From the NCBI GenBank assembly GCA_963823525.1, contig CAWGLW010000006.1, forward strand, positions 1,364,001 to 1,428,000: a DNA stretch of 64,000 nucleotides, in the 5' to 3' direction. The position numbers and the translations under genes are program-made. Positions 25,392 to 34,652 of this stretch are shown here, piece by piece. The notes below the pieces were generated by a model. That model was not told the DNA's origin and made no database searches. It worked only from the letters and a program-made list of their open reading frames with translations. The DNA is from CAWGLW01 sp963823525 (lineage in GTDB: Bacteria; Pseudomonadota; Gammaproteobacteria; Steroidobacterales; Steroidobacteraceae). Numbering within the stretch: position 1 is the first letter of the stretch; every line of letters starts with the position of its first letter.

Positions 25392-27797
25392 TCAAGGCCA
25401 TCGTGGGGCGCTCGGTGATTCGACGCTACCACCGTTCAACGCCGGCTGGCGCAGCAACAGTGTCGTCTCATCGAGTGCCGACTCGCCCGGTTCGCAAAGA
25501 TCGTTCGGCGCGAGCAGTGCGCCCGTGCGAAAAGGCATCCGCACCGCCGTGCCGGTGCAATAAGGTGATGTTTCAGTACCGGTGAAGAAGTCGATCCAGC
25601 GGTCCTCGAATTGCTCGGGCATCAGCGGCTCGAATGGTGTCGTCATGATCGAGGACATCAGCTTGGTCCAGACGGGCAGTGCACCGGTCGTACCGGTCAA
25701 CCCGGTGGACGAATTGTCGTCGTGCCCTACCCAGACGACGATCAGGTGCGAGCCGGAGAATCCCGCAAACCAGCTGTCACGATAATCGTTCGACGTGCCG
25801 GTCTTGCCCGCGACGGTCAGCGTCGCCGGCAGCTGCCGTTTAGCGGCGCGTCCGGTGCCTCTCTGCATGACTTCGATCAGCATCCGATCGACAACGTAGA
25901 CCTGCTCGGTCGCCTTCACCGGGGTTATCTCAAGCTCCGGCGCTTTGAGCGCGCCACCTTGTTCGTCAAGTACTGCGACCACGGCTCGAAGGGGTGATCG
26001 AAAGCCGCCGTTGGCAAGCGTGTTGTACATCTGAGTGACCTCGAGTGGACTCAGGTTGGTTGCACCGAGCAGCATCGAGGCATAGGCCGCGGGCCGTTCG
26101 CCCAGGCCAAGTTCCACGAACGTGTCGGCAACCGGTTCTAGCCCCACTTCCAGGCCCAGATTGACGGTCGCCAGATTCAATGACTGTGTCAGACCGCGCA
26201 ACACAGTGACCGGTCCGTTCATCTGGCGATTGAAGTTCTGTGGCTCCCAGCGAGTCCCATTTGGCAGGTCCAGCTGCACGGCTTCATCTGCAATGAGGGT
26301 GGCCGGTGTGAAGTTGCCGCTCTCCAGAGCCGCAAGGTACACGAGCGGCTTGGCCAGCGAGCCGATGGGCCGTTTAGCATCCAGCGCCCGATTGAATCCG
26401 TCGAAGGCTGCCCGCCGCCCGCCGACAATCGCCAAGACCTCGCCGGTCTGGGGCGAGGTCACAATAACCACGCCCTCGAGCCCGTGCGAGTCGTCGCGTG
26501 AGGACTGGTCCTGGCGCTCGAGTTCGGCCGCGAGTGCCTGCTCCGCCTTCTCCTGCAGAAGAGGATCAAGCGTCGTCAATACGACGAGCCCGGCCTCAGT
26601 CAGGTCTTCTTCGTGGTAGTCATCACGCAACTGCCGTCTTACGAGATCCAGAAAGGCCGGGTAGAAACTCGCTCCCTGGCTGCCGGAGCCGGTCACCTCG
26701 AGGGGCATTTCGGCGGCGTCGTCGGCCTCGGCTTTGCTGATGACGCCCTGTTCCGCGAGGACTTCGAGCACGAGATTGCGATGTTCCAGTGAACGCTCCG
26801 GATGACGGCGTGGATCGTAATATGATGGCCCTCGGACCAGGCCCACCATCAGCGCAATCTGGTGCAGCTCGAGTTCCGCCAGCGGCTTGCCGAAGTAGAA
26901 CTGGCTGGCCAGCCCGAAGCCGTGCACCGCCCGCCGTCCATCCTGCCCCAGATAGATCTCATTGATGTAGGCATTCATGATGTCGTCTTTCTCGAACCGG
27001 TACTCGAGACTCATCGCCATCACGGCTTCTTCAAGCTTGCGTCGCAACGTCCTGCGGCTGTCAAGGAAATAGCTTTTCACGAGCTGCTGAGTCAGCGTGC
27101 TGCCGCCCTGCTCTACCTTTCCGGCCCGCAGGTTCACAAGCGCAGCCCGCAGTATCGCCAGCGGGCTGATGCCATGGTGCTCTTCGAACTTGCGATCCTC
27201 GATGGCCTTGAGCGCCGCCGGCAAGAGCGGCGGAACCTCGCTCGGGCTGACAACGATCCGATCCTCCCCGTGAATCGGGAAGATGCTGCCGATCAACATC
27301 GGGTCGAGCCGGAACACCGGTAAATCCGATGCTTCACCGTCACGCAGTGAAGTAATGGCGTTGCCAGTAAACCCAATGCGCAGCATGGCTGTGGGGCGTA
27401 ATCCATCGGTAAAGCGAAACTCGCGCACGTGCGCATCGATACGATTACCCTTGCGGTGAAAACTTCCCGGCCGATCCGGGCTCTCGGTCTGCAGGTAACC
27501 GAGGCGCCGCAATTCCGTGGCCATCCGTTCCGCCGACAGCGACTGTCCGACGTACAGGTCAAGCGGCTGTGCATAAACGCGGGCCGGCAGCGTCCAGCGC
27601 CGGCCTTCGAACTGCTCGGTCACGCGCCGGTCGAGTATCGAGACCGCGATCATCAGGGCGATCACCATCAGCAGTGCCAGCAGGCCGAAGCCCGCCAGCA
27701 GGCGGCGTCGCATCGGTCTCGAGCGACCCCGGCGCTTGCCCGATTGCCTGGAGGCCTTCTTTCGTCCTGAGGACTTTGATCGTTTCGCTCGTGCCAT
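25392..27797 (-). CDS. mrcB: Bifunctional penicillin-binding protein 1b
   Basis: Class A PBP that polymerises and cross-links peptidoglycan. Basic cytoplasmic tail (1-30), membrane helix (about 31-55), a UB2H-like region (about 75-160), and a GT51 glycosyltransferase domain with Glu200 in EDRKFEEHHG and GGSTLTQQLVK at about 231-241. The transpeptidase domain has Ser480 in SLAK, the SLN motif at about 539-541, and KTGTS at about 665-669. Length 801 is typical. It starts 11 bases after trkH on the same strand and is followed by a TPR lipoprotein gene. Confidence 0.96.
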   Translation of the reverse strand: MARAKRSKSSGRKKASRQSGKRRGRSRPMRRRLLAGFGLLALLMVIALMIAVSILDRRVTEQFEGRRWTLPARVYAQPLDLYVGQSLSAERMATELRRLGYLQTESPDRPGSFHRKGNRIDAHVREFRFTDGLRPTAMLRIGFTGNAITSLRDGEASDLPVFRLDPMLIGSIFPIHGEDRIVVSPSEVPPLLPAALKAIEDRKFEEHHGISPLAILRAALVNLRAGKVEQGGSTLTQQLVKSYFLDSRRTLRRKLEEAVMAMSLEYRFEKDDIMNAYINEIYLGQDGRRAVHGFGLASQFYFGKPLAELELHQIALMVGLVRGPSYYDPRRHPERSLEHRNLVLEVLAEQGVISKAEADDAAEMPLEVTGSGSQGASFYPAFLDLVRRQLRDDYHEEDLTEAGLVVLTTLDPLLQEKAEQALAAELERQDQSSRDDSHGLEGVVIVTSPQTGEVLAIVGGRRAAFDGFNRALDAKRPIGSLAKPLVYLAALESGNFTPATLIADEAVQLDLPNGTRWEPQNFNRQMNGPVTVLRGLTQSLNLATVNLGLEVGLEPVADTFVELGLGERPAAYASMLLGATNLSPLEVTQMYNTLANGGFRSPLRAVVAVLDEQGGALKAPELEITPVKATEQVYVVDRMLIEVMQRGTGRAAKRQLPATLTVAGKTGTSNDYRDSWFAGFSGSHLIVVWVGHDDNSSTGLTGTTGALPVWTKLMSSIMTTPFEPLMPEQFEDRWIDFFTGTETSPYCTGTAVRMPFRTGALLAPNDLCEPGESALDETTLLLRQPALNGGSVESPSAPRWP

Positions 27798-27808
27798 CGG
27801 CGCTCAGC

Positions 27809-29260
27809 TTACTTTTGCCAGTAGGTCTTTGTGAACAGAATCAGCAGCGTGAATATTTCAAGCCGACCAAGCAGCATGGCCAGGATGCAGACCCACTTCT
27901 GGAAATCGCCAAGCGCCGCATAGTTTTCCGCTACACCGCCGAGGCCCGGACCGAGGTTATTGAGCGAGGCAGCCACGGCCGAGAATGCTGTGACCTGGTC
28001 GAGCCCGGCCATCATCAACAGCAGCAGCAGGACCGCGAACACGCCCACATAGACCGCGAAAAAGCCCCAGACGGCGTCGATCACCCGGGTGGAGATCGCT
28101 CGTCCGCCGATGCGAACCGGAATCTCGGCGCTCGGATGAACCAGCCTGAAGACCTCCCGACGGCCCTGCTTCATGAGCAGCAGGCAGCGGATTACTTTCA
28201 TCCCGCCCGCGGTAGATCCGGCGCAGCCGCCGACAAACGAGGAAAAGAGCAGCAATACCGGCAGGGCTCCGGGCCAGTGATGATAGTGCGACGTCGTGAA
28301 GCCCGAGGTCGTGCCGATCGAAACAGCCTGGAAAATGCCGTCCATGGCGAGCGAGCGATAGTCGTCGTAGTCTCCGGCGACAAGCAGATACACGATGGTT
28401 ATTGCACAAATCGTCAGCATGAAGCGCAGGAAAGCCTGACATTCCGGATCACTCAGATAGACACCGAACCGCCCGTTGCGCCAGGCCATGAAATGCAATG
28501 CGAAATTGGTCGCGCCGATCAGCATGAACACAATCGCAACGGCTTCAACAGCGGGGCTGTCAAACTGACCGAGACTCGCGTCGTAATGGGAGAAACCTCC
28601 GATCGACACCGTCGAAAAGGCGTGACCAACAGCGTCAAACCAGTTCATGCCGGCCAGCAGGTATCCCGTCGCACAGGCGATAGTGATCGCCAGGTACACG
28701 GCCCACAGCATGCGCGCCGTCTGTGTCACGCGCGGCGTCAGCTTGTTGTCCTTGACCGGCCCCGGCGTTTCCGCCTTGTATAGCGACATGCCGCCCACGC
28801 CGAGTATCGGCAGGAGCGCCACCGCGAGAATGACGATCCCCATACCACCGAGCCACTGCATCTGTTGCCGGTAATAGAGAATTGAGTGCGGCAGTGAATC
28901 GAGTCCCACGAGCACCGTCGCCCCGGTTGTCGTCAGGCCGGAAACCGATTCGAATATTGCGTCAGTAATTGAAACATCCGGCGCAGCTGAGATGATCAAC
29001 GGCAGCGACCCGGCGAGGCCAAGCACGATCCAGAACAGCGCAACGACCATGAAAGCATCGCGCAGACGCAGCTCGCGCCGATTCAAACGTGCCGGGTACC
29101 AGACCATCAGTCCCAGTATCAGCAGTACGATGCAGGCGCTCAGGAACGCACTGGAATTGCCGTCCGAGAACACCAGCGAGATGCCGACCGGTGGCAGCAT
29201 CGTCAGGCTGAATACCATCAGAAGCAGCCCGAGTATTCGTTGTATCGAAGCGAAACTCAT
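27809..29260 (-). CDS. trkH: TrkH potassium uptake subunit (copy 1)
   Basis: Inner-membrane K+-translocating subunit of the Trk system. About 483 residues with the four pore-loop repeats of the TrkH/KtrB fold: TTTGATVL, STVSIGGFSHYD, GTTSGFTTSHYHHW and NNLGPGLGG. The second and third filters differ from those of the adjacent copy. C-terminal MLLGRLEIFTLLILF is the family ending. It lies 40 bases after trkH copy 2, in a run uvrD, trkA, trkH, trkH, mrcB. Confidence 0.95.
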   Translation of the reverse strand: MSFASIQRILGLLLMVFSLTMLPPVGISLVFSDGNSSAFLSACIVLLILGLMVWYPARLNRRELRLRDAFMVVALFWIVLGLAGSLPLIISAAPDVSITDAIFESVSGLTTTGATVLVGLDSLPHSILYYRQQMQWLGGMGIVILAVALLPILGVGGMSLYKAETPGPVKDNKLTPRVTQTARMLWAVYLAITIACATGYLLAGMNWFDAVGHAFSTVSIGGFSHYDASLGQFDSPAVEAVAIVFMLIGATNFALHFMAWRNGRFGVYLSDPECQAFLRFMLTICAITIVYLLVAGDYDDYRSLAMDGIFQAVSIGTTSGFTTSHYHHWPGALPVLLLFSSFVGGCAGSTAGGMKVIRCLLLMKQGRREVFRLVHPSAEIPVRIGGRAISTRVIDAVWGFFAVYVGVFAVLLLLLMMAGLDQVTAFSAVAASLNNLGPGLGGVAENYAALGDFQKWVCILAMLLGRLEIFTLLILFTKTYWQK

Positions 29261-29300
29261 CGAGCGCCCTCTCTGGCCGCAGCGTCTGCGTTGATGCGGC

Positions 29301-30764
29301 TCATCCGCGCCAGAATTGCGGGCTCACCAGTACCAGGAGAGGGAATATCTCCAGCCGGCCAAGCAGCATTGCGAGTGTACACAACCATTCACCGACCGGG
29401 CCCATGCTGGCGAAGTTCGTAGCCACCTGGCCCAGGCCGGGTCCGAGGTTGTTCATGCAGGTGGCGATCGCACCAAAAGCTGTCACCTGGTCCACACCGG
29501 TACCCATCAGCGCCAGCATCAGCAGCGTGAAGACGATGAGGTAGGCGGCGAAAAAACCCCAGACGGCTTCAATAACCCGCAGCCCGACAGGGTGTTTGTC
29601 GAGTTTGATCACGACGGCTGCGTTCGGATGAATCAGCCGGGTCAATTCGCGATTGCCCTGCTTTGCAACGAGCAGCCAGCGAATGACTTTCATTCCACCC
29701 GCCGTCGATCCTGCGCACCCGCCAATAAAGCTCGTGAAAATCAACAATGTGGGCAGGACGCCCGGCCACTTCGAAAAGTCCTCGGTTGTAAACCCCGTGC
29801 TGGTCTGCACAGAAACCGCATGAAAGAGTGCCGAGCGTATCGCCTCGGAGGCTTCAGCGTGCTCGGCGGTCGTCATCAGTACGAGCGTCGTGATCACCGT
29901 CGTGCCAAGGAGGACACCCAGGTAAGCGCGAAATTCCTGGTCCCGCCAATAGTCGCCCAGGCGTCGAAAGCGCCAGGCCATGAAATGCAACGCAAAGCTC
30001 GCGCCACCAAGCGCCATCAGCCCGATGGTGATTGCTTCGATGGCCGGGCTGTGGAAGTAACCGACGCTGGAATCGTGGGTCGAAAAGCCGCCCGTTGAAA
30101 CCGCCGCAAAAGCGTGGCAGATCGCATCGAATGGCGACATGCCCGCCAGCCGGTACGCGACGAAACCCGCTCCTGTGATCACGAGATAGACGGTCCACAA
30201 GGCCTTGGCCGTGCCGGTGATGCGCGGCGTCAACTTGGTGTCTTTCATCGGACCGGGCGTCTCTGCCTTGAGGAGTTGCATGCCGCCAATACCGAGCAGC
30301 GGCAGCAGTGCAACCGCCAGCACCACAATACCGATCCCGCCCAGCCACTGCGTCTGTTGTCGGTAGTAGAGGATTGAGGGCGGCAGCGCATCCAGGCCGG
30401 TCAGGACGGTCGCGCCCGTGGTCGTAAATCCCGACACTGACTCGAACACGGCCTCGCCGAAGGTCATGTGGGGCTCCTCCGCGACGAGGAACGGAACCGC
30501 GCCAGCAAGACCGATCACACACCAGAAAAGCGCCACCACGAGAAACCCATCGCGCAGCCGCAGGTCACCGCGTCGATTCCTGAGCGGGTACCAGACCAGG
30601 CTGCCGGCCAGGAGCACGATTCCCATCGCCTCCAGGAACGAACGGGCTTCGCCATCGCCGTAATAGAGGGAGAGCGCTATCGGTGCCAGCATCGTCAGGC
30701 CGAAGACGACCAGCAGCAGACCGAGTATCCGCAGGATCACGCCCAGGTTCAGGTGTGTGATCAT
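29301..30764 (-). CDS. trkH: TrkH potassium uptake subunit (copy 2)
   Basis: Paralogue of the neighbouring gene, about 487 residues, and the partner directly downstream of trkA. Pore loops: TTTGATVL, AAVSTGGFSTHD, TSTGFTTEDFSKWP and NNLGPGLGQ. The start at 30764 (MITHLNLGVILRIL) is chosen because it aligns with the start of copy 1; a TTG at 30803 would add 13 residues. Expected to form a dimer gated by TrkA rings. Transcribed with trkA across an 87-base gap. Confidence 0.94.
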   Translation of the reverse strand: MITHLNLGVILRILGLLLVVFGLTMLAPIALSLYYGDGEARSFLEAMGIVLLAGSLVWYPLRNRRGDLRLRDGFLVVALFWCVIGLAGAVPFLVAEEPHMTFGEAVFESVSGFTTTGATVLTGLDALPPSILYYRQQTQWLGGIGIVVLAVALLPLLGIGGMQLLKAETPGPMKDTKLTPRITGTAKALWTVYLVITGAGFVAYRLAGMSPFDAICHAFAAVSTGGFSTHDSSVGYFHSPAIEAITIGLMALGGASFALHFMAWRFRRLGDYWRDQEFRAYLGVLLGTTVITTLVLMTTAEHAEASEAIRSALFHAVSVQTSTGFTTEDFSKWPGVLPTLLIFTSFIGGCAGSTAGGMKVIRWLLVAKQGNRELTRLIHPNAAVVIKLDKHPVGLRVIEAVWGFFAAYLIVFTLLMLALMGTGVDQVTAFGAIATCMNNLGPGLGQVATNFASMGPVGEWLCTLAMLLGRLEIFPLLVLVSPQFWRG

Positions 30765-30851
30765 CGTGAGGATGACCGTGGGTCGACGTACTTTCCGGTC
30801 CAACCGGCCATTATCCTGCTCGCGCTGACAAGGGGAAGGCTGTCCGTTCCG

Positions 30852-32234
30852 TCAGACCTGAAACAAGCGCTCAACGGCTTCTACGTGCCGGCGATCGCTG
30901 AGGAACAGAATGACGTGGTCATCTTCTTCGATGACGGTGTCGTGATGCGCCATGATCACGTTGTTACCGCGAACGATCGTGACGATCCTCGCGCCCGCCG
31001 GCAGTCCGATATCCTCAACCGCTCGTCCAACGACCTTGCCGCGACGGCCGTGTGCGACGGCCTCGATGGCCTCGGCCGCGCCGCGCCTGAGCGAATGCAC
31101 CCGCACGACGTCACCGCGGCGTACGTGCGCGAGTACCATGCCGATCGTCACCGTCTGCGGCGAGATCGCAACGTCGATCGAGCCACCCTGCATCAGGTCC
31201 GCATAAGCCGGGCGATTGATCAGAGCCATCACGCGATGGGCCCCGAGATGCTTGGCCAGCATCGCCGAGAGAATGTTTGCTTCTTCGTCATCGGTGACGG
31301 CGCAGAAAACATCGGCACTGTCGATGTTCTCTTCGACCAGCAGTTCTTCGTCTGCGGCATCGCCATGCAGCACGACCGTGCTGCGCAGCATCTCCGCGAT
31401 GCGCTGGGCGCGTGCCGGGTTCCGCTCGATCAGCTTGACCTGGTAGCGTCCTTCGATGCGCTGTGCGAGCCTGAGTCCTATGTTGCCACCTCCGGCTATC
31501 ACCACGCGCTTGACCGAGTCGTCGACCCGGCGCAGTTCGGACATCACCGTGCGGATGTGGTCCGTCGCCGCGACGAAGAAAACCTGGTCGCCCTCTTCGA
31601 TGACCGTATCACCTTCCGGGGCGATGCTCCGTCCGGACCGGTAAATGGCGGCGACCCGGGCGTCGACGTTCGGCAGGTGCTCACGGATATTTCGCAGCTC
31701 CTGACCGATCAGCAATCCACCGCGTACGGCGCGAAGCCCGACCAGGCGCACTCGTCCGTCAGCGAAGTCCAGTACCTGCAGGGCTCCGGAGTAACGAATC
31801 AGCCGTTCAATATGACGGGTTACCACCTCTTCCGGACTGATGTACACATCCACTGCAAAGCCCACGCCAGGCCGCTCGGGTGGATCATCTGAGTCGAAAA
31901 ACAGATCCTGGCGCTGGGTGTAATCCAGCGAGCGTATCCGCGCGATCTTGGTGTCGACCCGGAACAGGCTCCAGGCGATCTGGCAGGCCACCATGTTGAC
32001 TTCGTCGCTGTTGCTCAGTGCGACGATCATGTCGGCGCTCGATGCCCCGGCACGTTCGAGCACGGAGGGGTAAGCGCCGTTGCCCTGCACGGTGCGCAGG
32101 TCGAGCCGGTCCTGAAGGTCGCGCAACAGGTCATCGTCAAGGTCGATGACGGTGACGTCGTTGGCCTCCTCGCGCGCGAGGTGGTATGCCGCGGTCCGAC
32201 CGACCTGGCCAGCGCCCAGAATGATGATTCTCAC
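30852..32234 (-). CDS. trkA: Trk system potassium uptake regulator TrkA
   Basis: Cytoplasmic NAD(H)/ATP-binding gating ring for TrkH. 460 residues with two RCK units: Rossmann motifs IILGAGQVGRTAAYHLA at the start and VVIAGGGNIGLRLAQRIEG near residue 235, each followed by a C-terminal RCK_C domain. Starts with GTG. It follows uvrD by 63 bases and precedes two trkH genes, so one TrkA probably serves both. Confidence 0.96.
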   Translation of the reverse strand: MRIIILGAGQVGRTAAYHLAREEANDVTVIDLDDDLLRDLQDRLDLRTVQGNGAYPSVLERAGASSADMIVALSNSDEVNMVACQIAWSLFRVDTKIARIRSLDYTQRQDLFFDSDDPPERPGVGFAVDVYISPEEVVTRHIERLIRYSGALQVLDFADGRVRLVGLRAVRGGLLIGQELRNIREHLPNVDARVAAIYRSGRSIAPEGDTVIEEGDQVFFVAATDHIRTVMSELRRVDDSVKRVVIAGGGNIGLRLAQRIEGRYQVKLIERNPARAQRIAEMLRSTVVLHGDAADEELLVEENIDSADVFCAVTDDEEANILSAMLAKHLGAHRVMALINRPAYADLMQGGSIDVAISPQTVTIGMVLAHVRRGDVVRVHSLRRGAAEAIEAVAHGRRGKVVGRAVEDIGLPAGARIVTIVRGNNVIMAHHDTVIEEDDHVILFLSDRRHVEAVERLFQV

Positions 32235-32297
32235 AGCTTGTGTCTCGCGAATCCGGAGTCGATTGTAACGCCTGCAATGACTGGGGGTATCTGCTTA

Positions 32298-34496
32298 TCA
32301 GGCCGGGACGGTCTCCAGCTTTGCATATCCCATCATCAGCCATTTCGAGCCGTGGTGCTCGAAGTTGACCTGGACCCGGGCGTTGCTGCCCTGGCCTTCG
32401 ATGTTGAGTACCACGCCGGCCCCGAATTTTGCATGTCGCACGCGCTGCCCAAGCCGCAGGCTGCCGGGTGAATCGTCGGTGTAACGCTGGCTGCCGCGAC
32501 CCGGTGAGGCAGCGCGACCGCGTGGCTGCGCATGCGATGAAGCGTAGACCGGCCGGGTCACCTGGATACGCGGGCGGACTTCCTCCAGCAGCTCAGCGGG
32601 GATTTCTGCGATAAAACGCGACGGGGCGCCGTAGCTGTCGACGCCGTGCATTCGGCGCTGCTCGGCGTAGGTCACGTAAAGCTGTCGCATCGCGCGTGTC
32701 GCGCCCACGTAACATAAGCGCCGCTCTTCCTCGAGTCCGCGAACATCGGCAATCGAACGCTGATGGGGAAACAGTCCGTCTTCCATACCGCACAGGAAGA
32801 CGACTGGGAACTCCAGCCCCTTGGCCGAATGCAGGGTCATCATCTGCACGCAGTCTTCCCATTCCTCGGCCTGTCCTTCACCGGACTCCAGTACCGCGTG
32901 GGAGAGGAACGCGGCCAGCGGTGACATCGAATCGTCCTCGGGCTCAAACCCACGGGCGGCGCTGACCAGTTCCTCCAGGTTTTCGAGACGGGCTTCGCCC
33001 CGGTCGGCGCGGTCCTTGCGGTGATGCGCAGCGAGGCCGCTGGCCTCGATCACGTGGTCGACCTGTTCGTGCAGTGGCAGGTCCCGGACTTCGTGATCCA
33101 GTTTCTCAATCAGGACGAGAAATGCCTTCAGGCTGGCGGCGGCACGCGCGCCCAGCTCTTCAATGCAGGCTCCGCTGGCGCGCCACAAGGAGCAGGCGTT
33201 GGCGCGCGCATAAGCGCGCACGACCTCCAGCGTACGCGTCCCGATTCCGCGGGTTGGCAGATTGACGATTCGCTCAAAGGACGCATCGTCCTCCCGGTTG
33301 GCGATCAGCCGCATATAACCGAGTGCGTCCTTGATTTCCGCACGCTCGAAGAATCGCAGTCCGCCGTAAACCCGATAGGGAATACGTCCCGCAAGAAGGT
33401 ATTCCTCGAATACGCGCGATTGCGCGTTTGAGCGATAGAGAATCGCTGCGTCGCTCCGCCTGCCGCCGCGGGCCACCCAGTCGCGAATGCGCTCGACGAC
33501 AAATTCGGCTTCGTCACGCTCGTTGTAAGCCCGATAGAGTCGAATCGGCTCACCCTGACCGTCGCTGGTCCAAAGCTTCTTGCCGATACGGCCGGCGTTG
33601 TTGGCAATGATCGCGTTGGCGGCGGCCAGTATCGTACCGGTCGAGCGGTAGTTCTGTTCGAGACGGTGCAACTGCACACCGGGGAAGTCACGGCGATACT
33701 GCTGAAGATTCTCGACGCGGGCACCGCGCCAACCGTAGATCGACTGGTCGTCGTCGCCGACGACGAACGGCAGGCTGGTTGATCCCACGAGTGCCTTCAG
33801 CCAGGCGTACTGAATCGTGTTGGTGTCCTGGAACTCATCGACCAGCGTGTGGCCGAAGCGATTCCGGTAGTGTTCGGCCAGCCCCGGTACTTCCTTCCAG
33901 AGTTCGTAGCTACGCAGCAGCAGTTCGGCAAAGTCCACGAGTCCACTGCGCTGACAGGCTTCCTCATACGCCTCATAGATGCGGATTCTCTGCCGGCGAT
34001 CCGGATCGCCCTCATCCTGCAGATGCGCCGGACGCAGGCCCTCGTCTTTCTGCGCATTGATGAACCAACTGATTTCGCGCGGTACCCAGCGGCTGTCGTC
34101 CAGGTCCATGCCGCGGATGATCTTCTTGACCAGGCGCTGCTGGTCTTCCGCATCGATGATATGAAAACTCTGCGGCAGGCCAGCTTCGCGCCAATGCAGG
34201 CGCAGCAGCCGGTGCGCAATGCCGTGGAACGTGCCCACCCACAGCGGCGCCGACGGCAGGTTCAGCTGAGATTCGATGCGACCTCGCATCTCGCCGGCGG
34301 CCTTATTGGTGAAAGTCACCGCCAGAATGCCGCTGGGCGGCACGTTTTCGACCTGAACGAGCCAGGCGACCCGGTGTGTCAGCACGCGAGTCTTGCCGCT
34401 GCCTGCACCGGCCAATACCAGCGTAGGCGCCAACGGTGAAGTGACCGCCTGGCGCTGAGCGTCGTTCAGCGGATCGAGGAGATGAGATACGTCCAT
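32298..34496 (-). CDS. uvrD: DNA helicase II (UvrD)
   Basis: 3'-5' superfamily 1 helicase for nucleotide-excision and mismatch repair. Walker A appears as VLAGAGSGKTRVLTHR, with QxxAI-type start LNDAQRQAVTSP, Walker B LVDEFQDTN, and motifs GDDDQSIYGWRGA and MTLHSAKGLEFPVVF. The 732-residue length and C-terminal VRHAKFGAGVVLNIEG (the UvrD/PcrA Tudor-like tail) separate it from Rep. Near the left of trkA on the same strand. Confidence 0.96.
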   Translation of the reverse strand: MDVSHLLDPLNDAQRQAVTSPLAPTLVLAGAGSGKTRVLTHRVAWLVQVENVPPSGILAVTFTNKAAGEMRGRIESQLNLPSAPLWVGTFHGIAHRLLRLHWREAGLPQSFHIIDAEDQQRLVKKIIRGMDLDDSRWVPREISWFINAQKDEGLRPAHLQDEGDPDRRQRIRIYEAYEEACQRSGLVDFAELLLRSYELWKEVPGLAEHYRNRFGHTLVDEFQDTNTIQYAWLKALVGSTSLPFVVGDDDQSIYGWRGARVENLQQYRRDFPGVQLHRLEQNYRSTGTILAAANAIIANNAGRIGKKLWTSDGQGEPIRLYRAYNERDEAEFVVERIRDWVARGGRRSDAAILYRSNAQSRVFEEYLLAGRIPYRVYGGLRFFERAEIKDALGYMRLIANREDDASFERIVNLPTRGIGTRTLEVVRAYARANACSLWRASGACIEELGARAAASLKAFLVLIEKLDHEVRDLPLHEQVDHVIEASGLAAHHRKDRADRGEARLENLEELVSAARGFEPEDDSMSPLAAFLSHAVLESGEGQAEEWEDCVQMMTLHSAKGLEFPVVFLCGMEDGLFPHQRSIADVRGLEEERRLCYVGATRAMRQLYVTYAEQRRMHGVDSYGAPSRFIAEIPAELLEEVRPRIQVTRPVYASSHAQPRGRAASPGRGSQRYTDDSPGSLRLGQRVRHAKFGAGVVLNIEGQGSNARVQVNFEHHGSKWLMMGYAKLETVPA

Positions 34497-34567
34497 CGGA
34501 AGGGCGCGGATTCTACCAGCCTGGCGACCATTCCGGCGCGTCTTGTTCGCTACCGGTTTGAATGCCG

Positions 34568-34594
34568 AAAAAAAGAGCCCGCCAACTGGCGGGC
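34568..34594 (-). terminator. Intrinsic terminator after the penicillin acylase gene
   Basis: Read on the minus strand, GCCCGCC and GGCGGGC arms (34577-34594) form a hairpin followed by a run of seven T (34568-34574). It lies about 59 bases after the stop of the acylase gene, the classic rho-independent layout. Confidence 0.85.
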
Positions 34595-34652
34595 CCCACC
34601 GCTGAATGGCGGCGCCCGATCGGTCCCGTTACCGCCCGCCGAAAGTCAGTTG

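Noticed and set aside
27569..28783. 404-codon plus-strand frame opposite mrcB and trkH
   Set aside because: Crosses two real genes on the other strand and has no recognisable sequence.
30468..31892. 474-codon plus-strand frame opposite trkA and trkH
   Set aside because: Lies wholly antisense to well-supported trkA/trkH coding sequence and its composition is typical of shadow frames.
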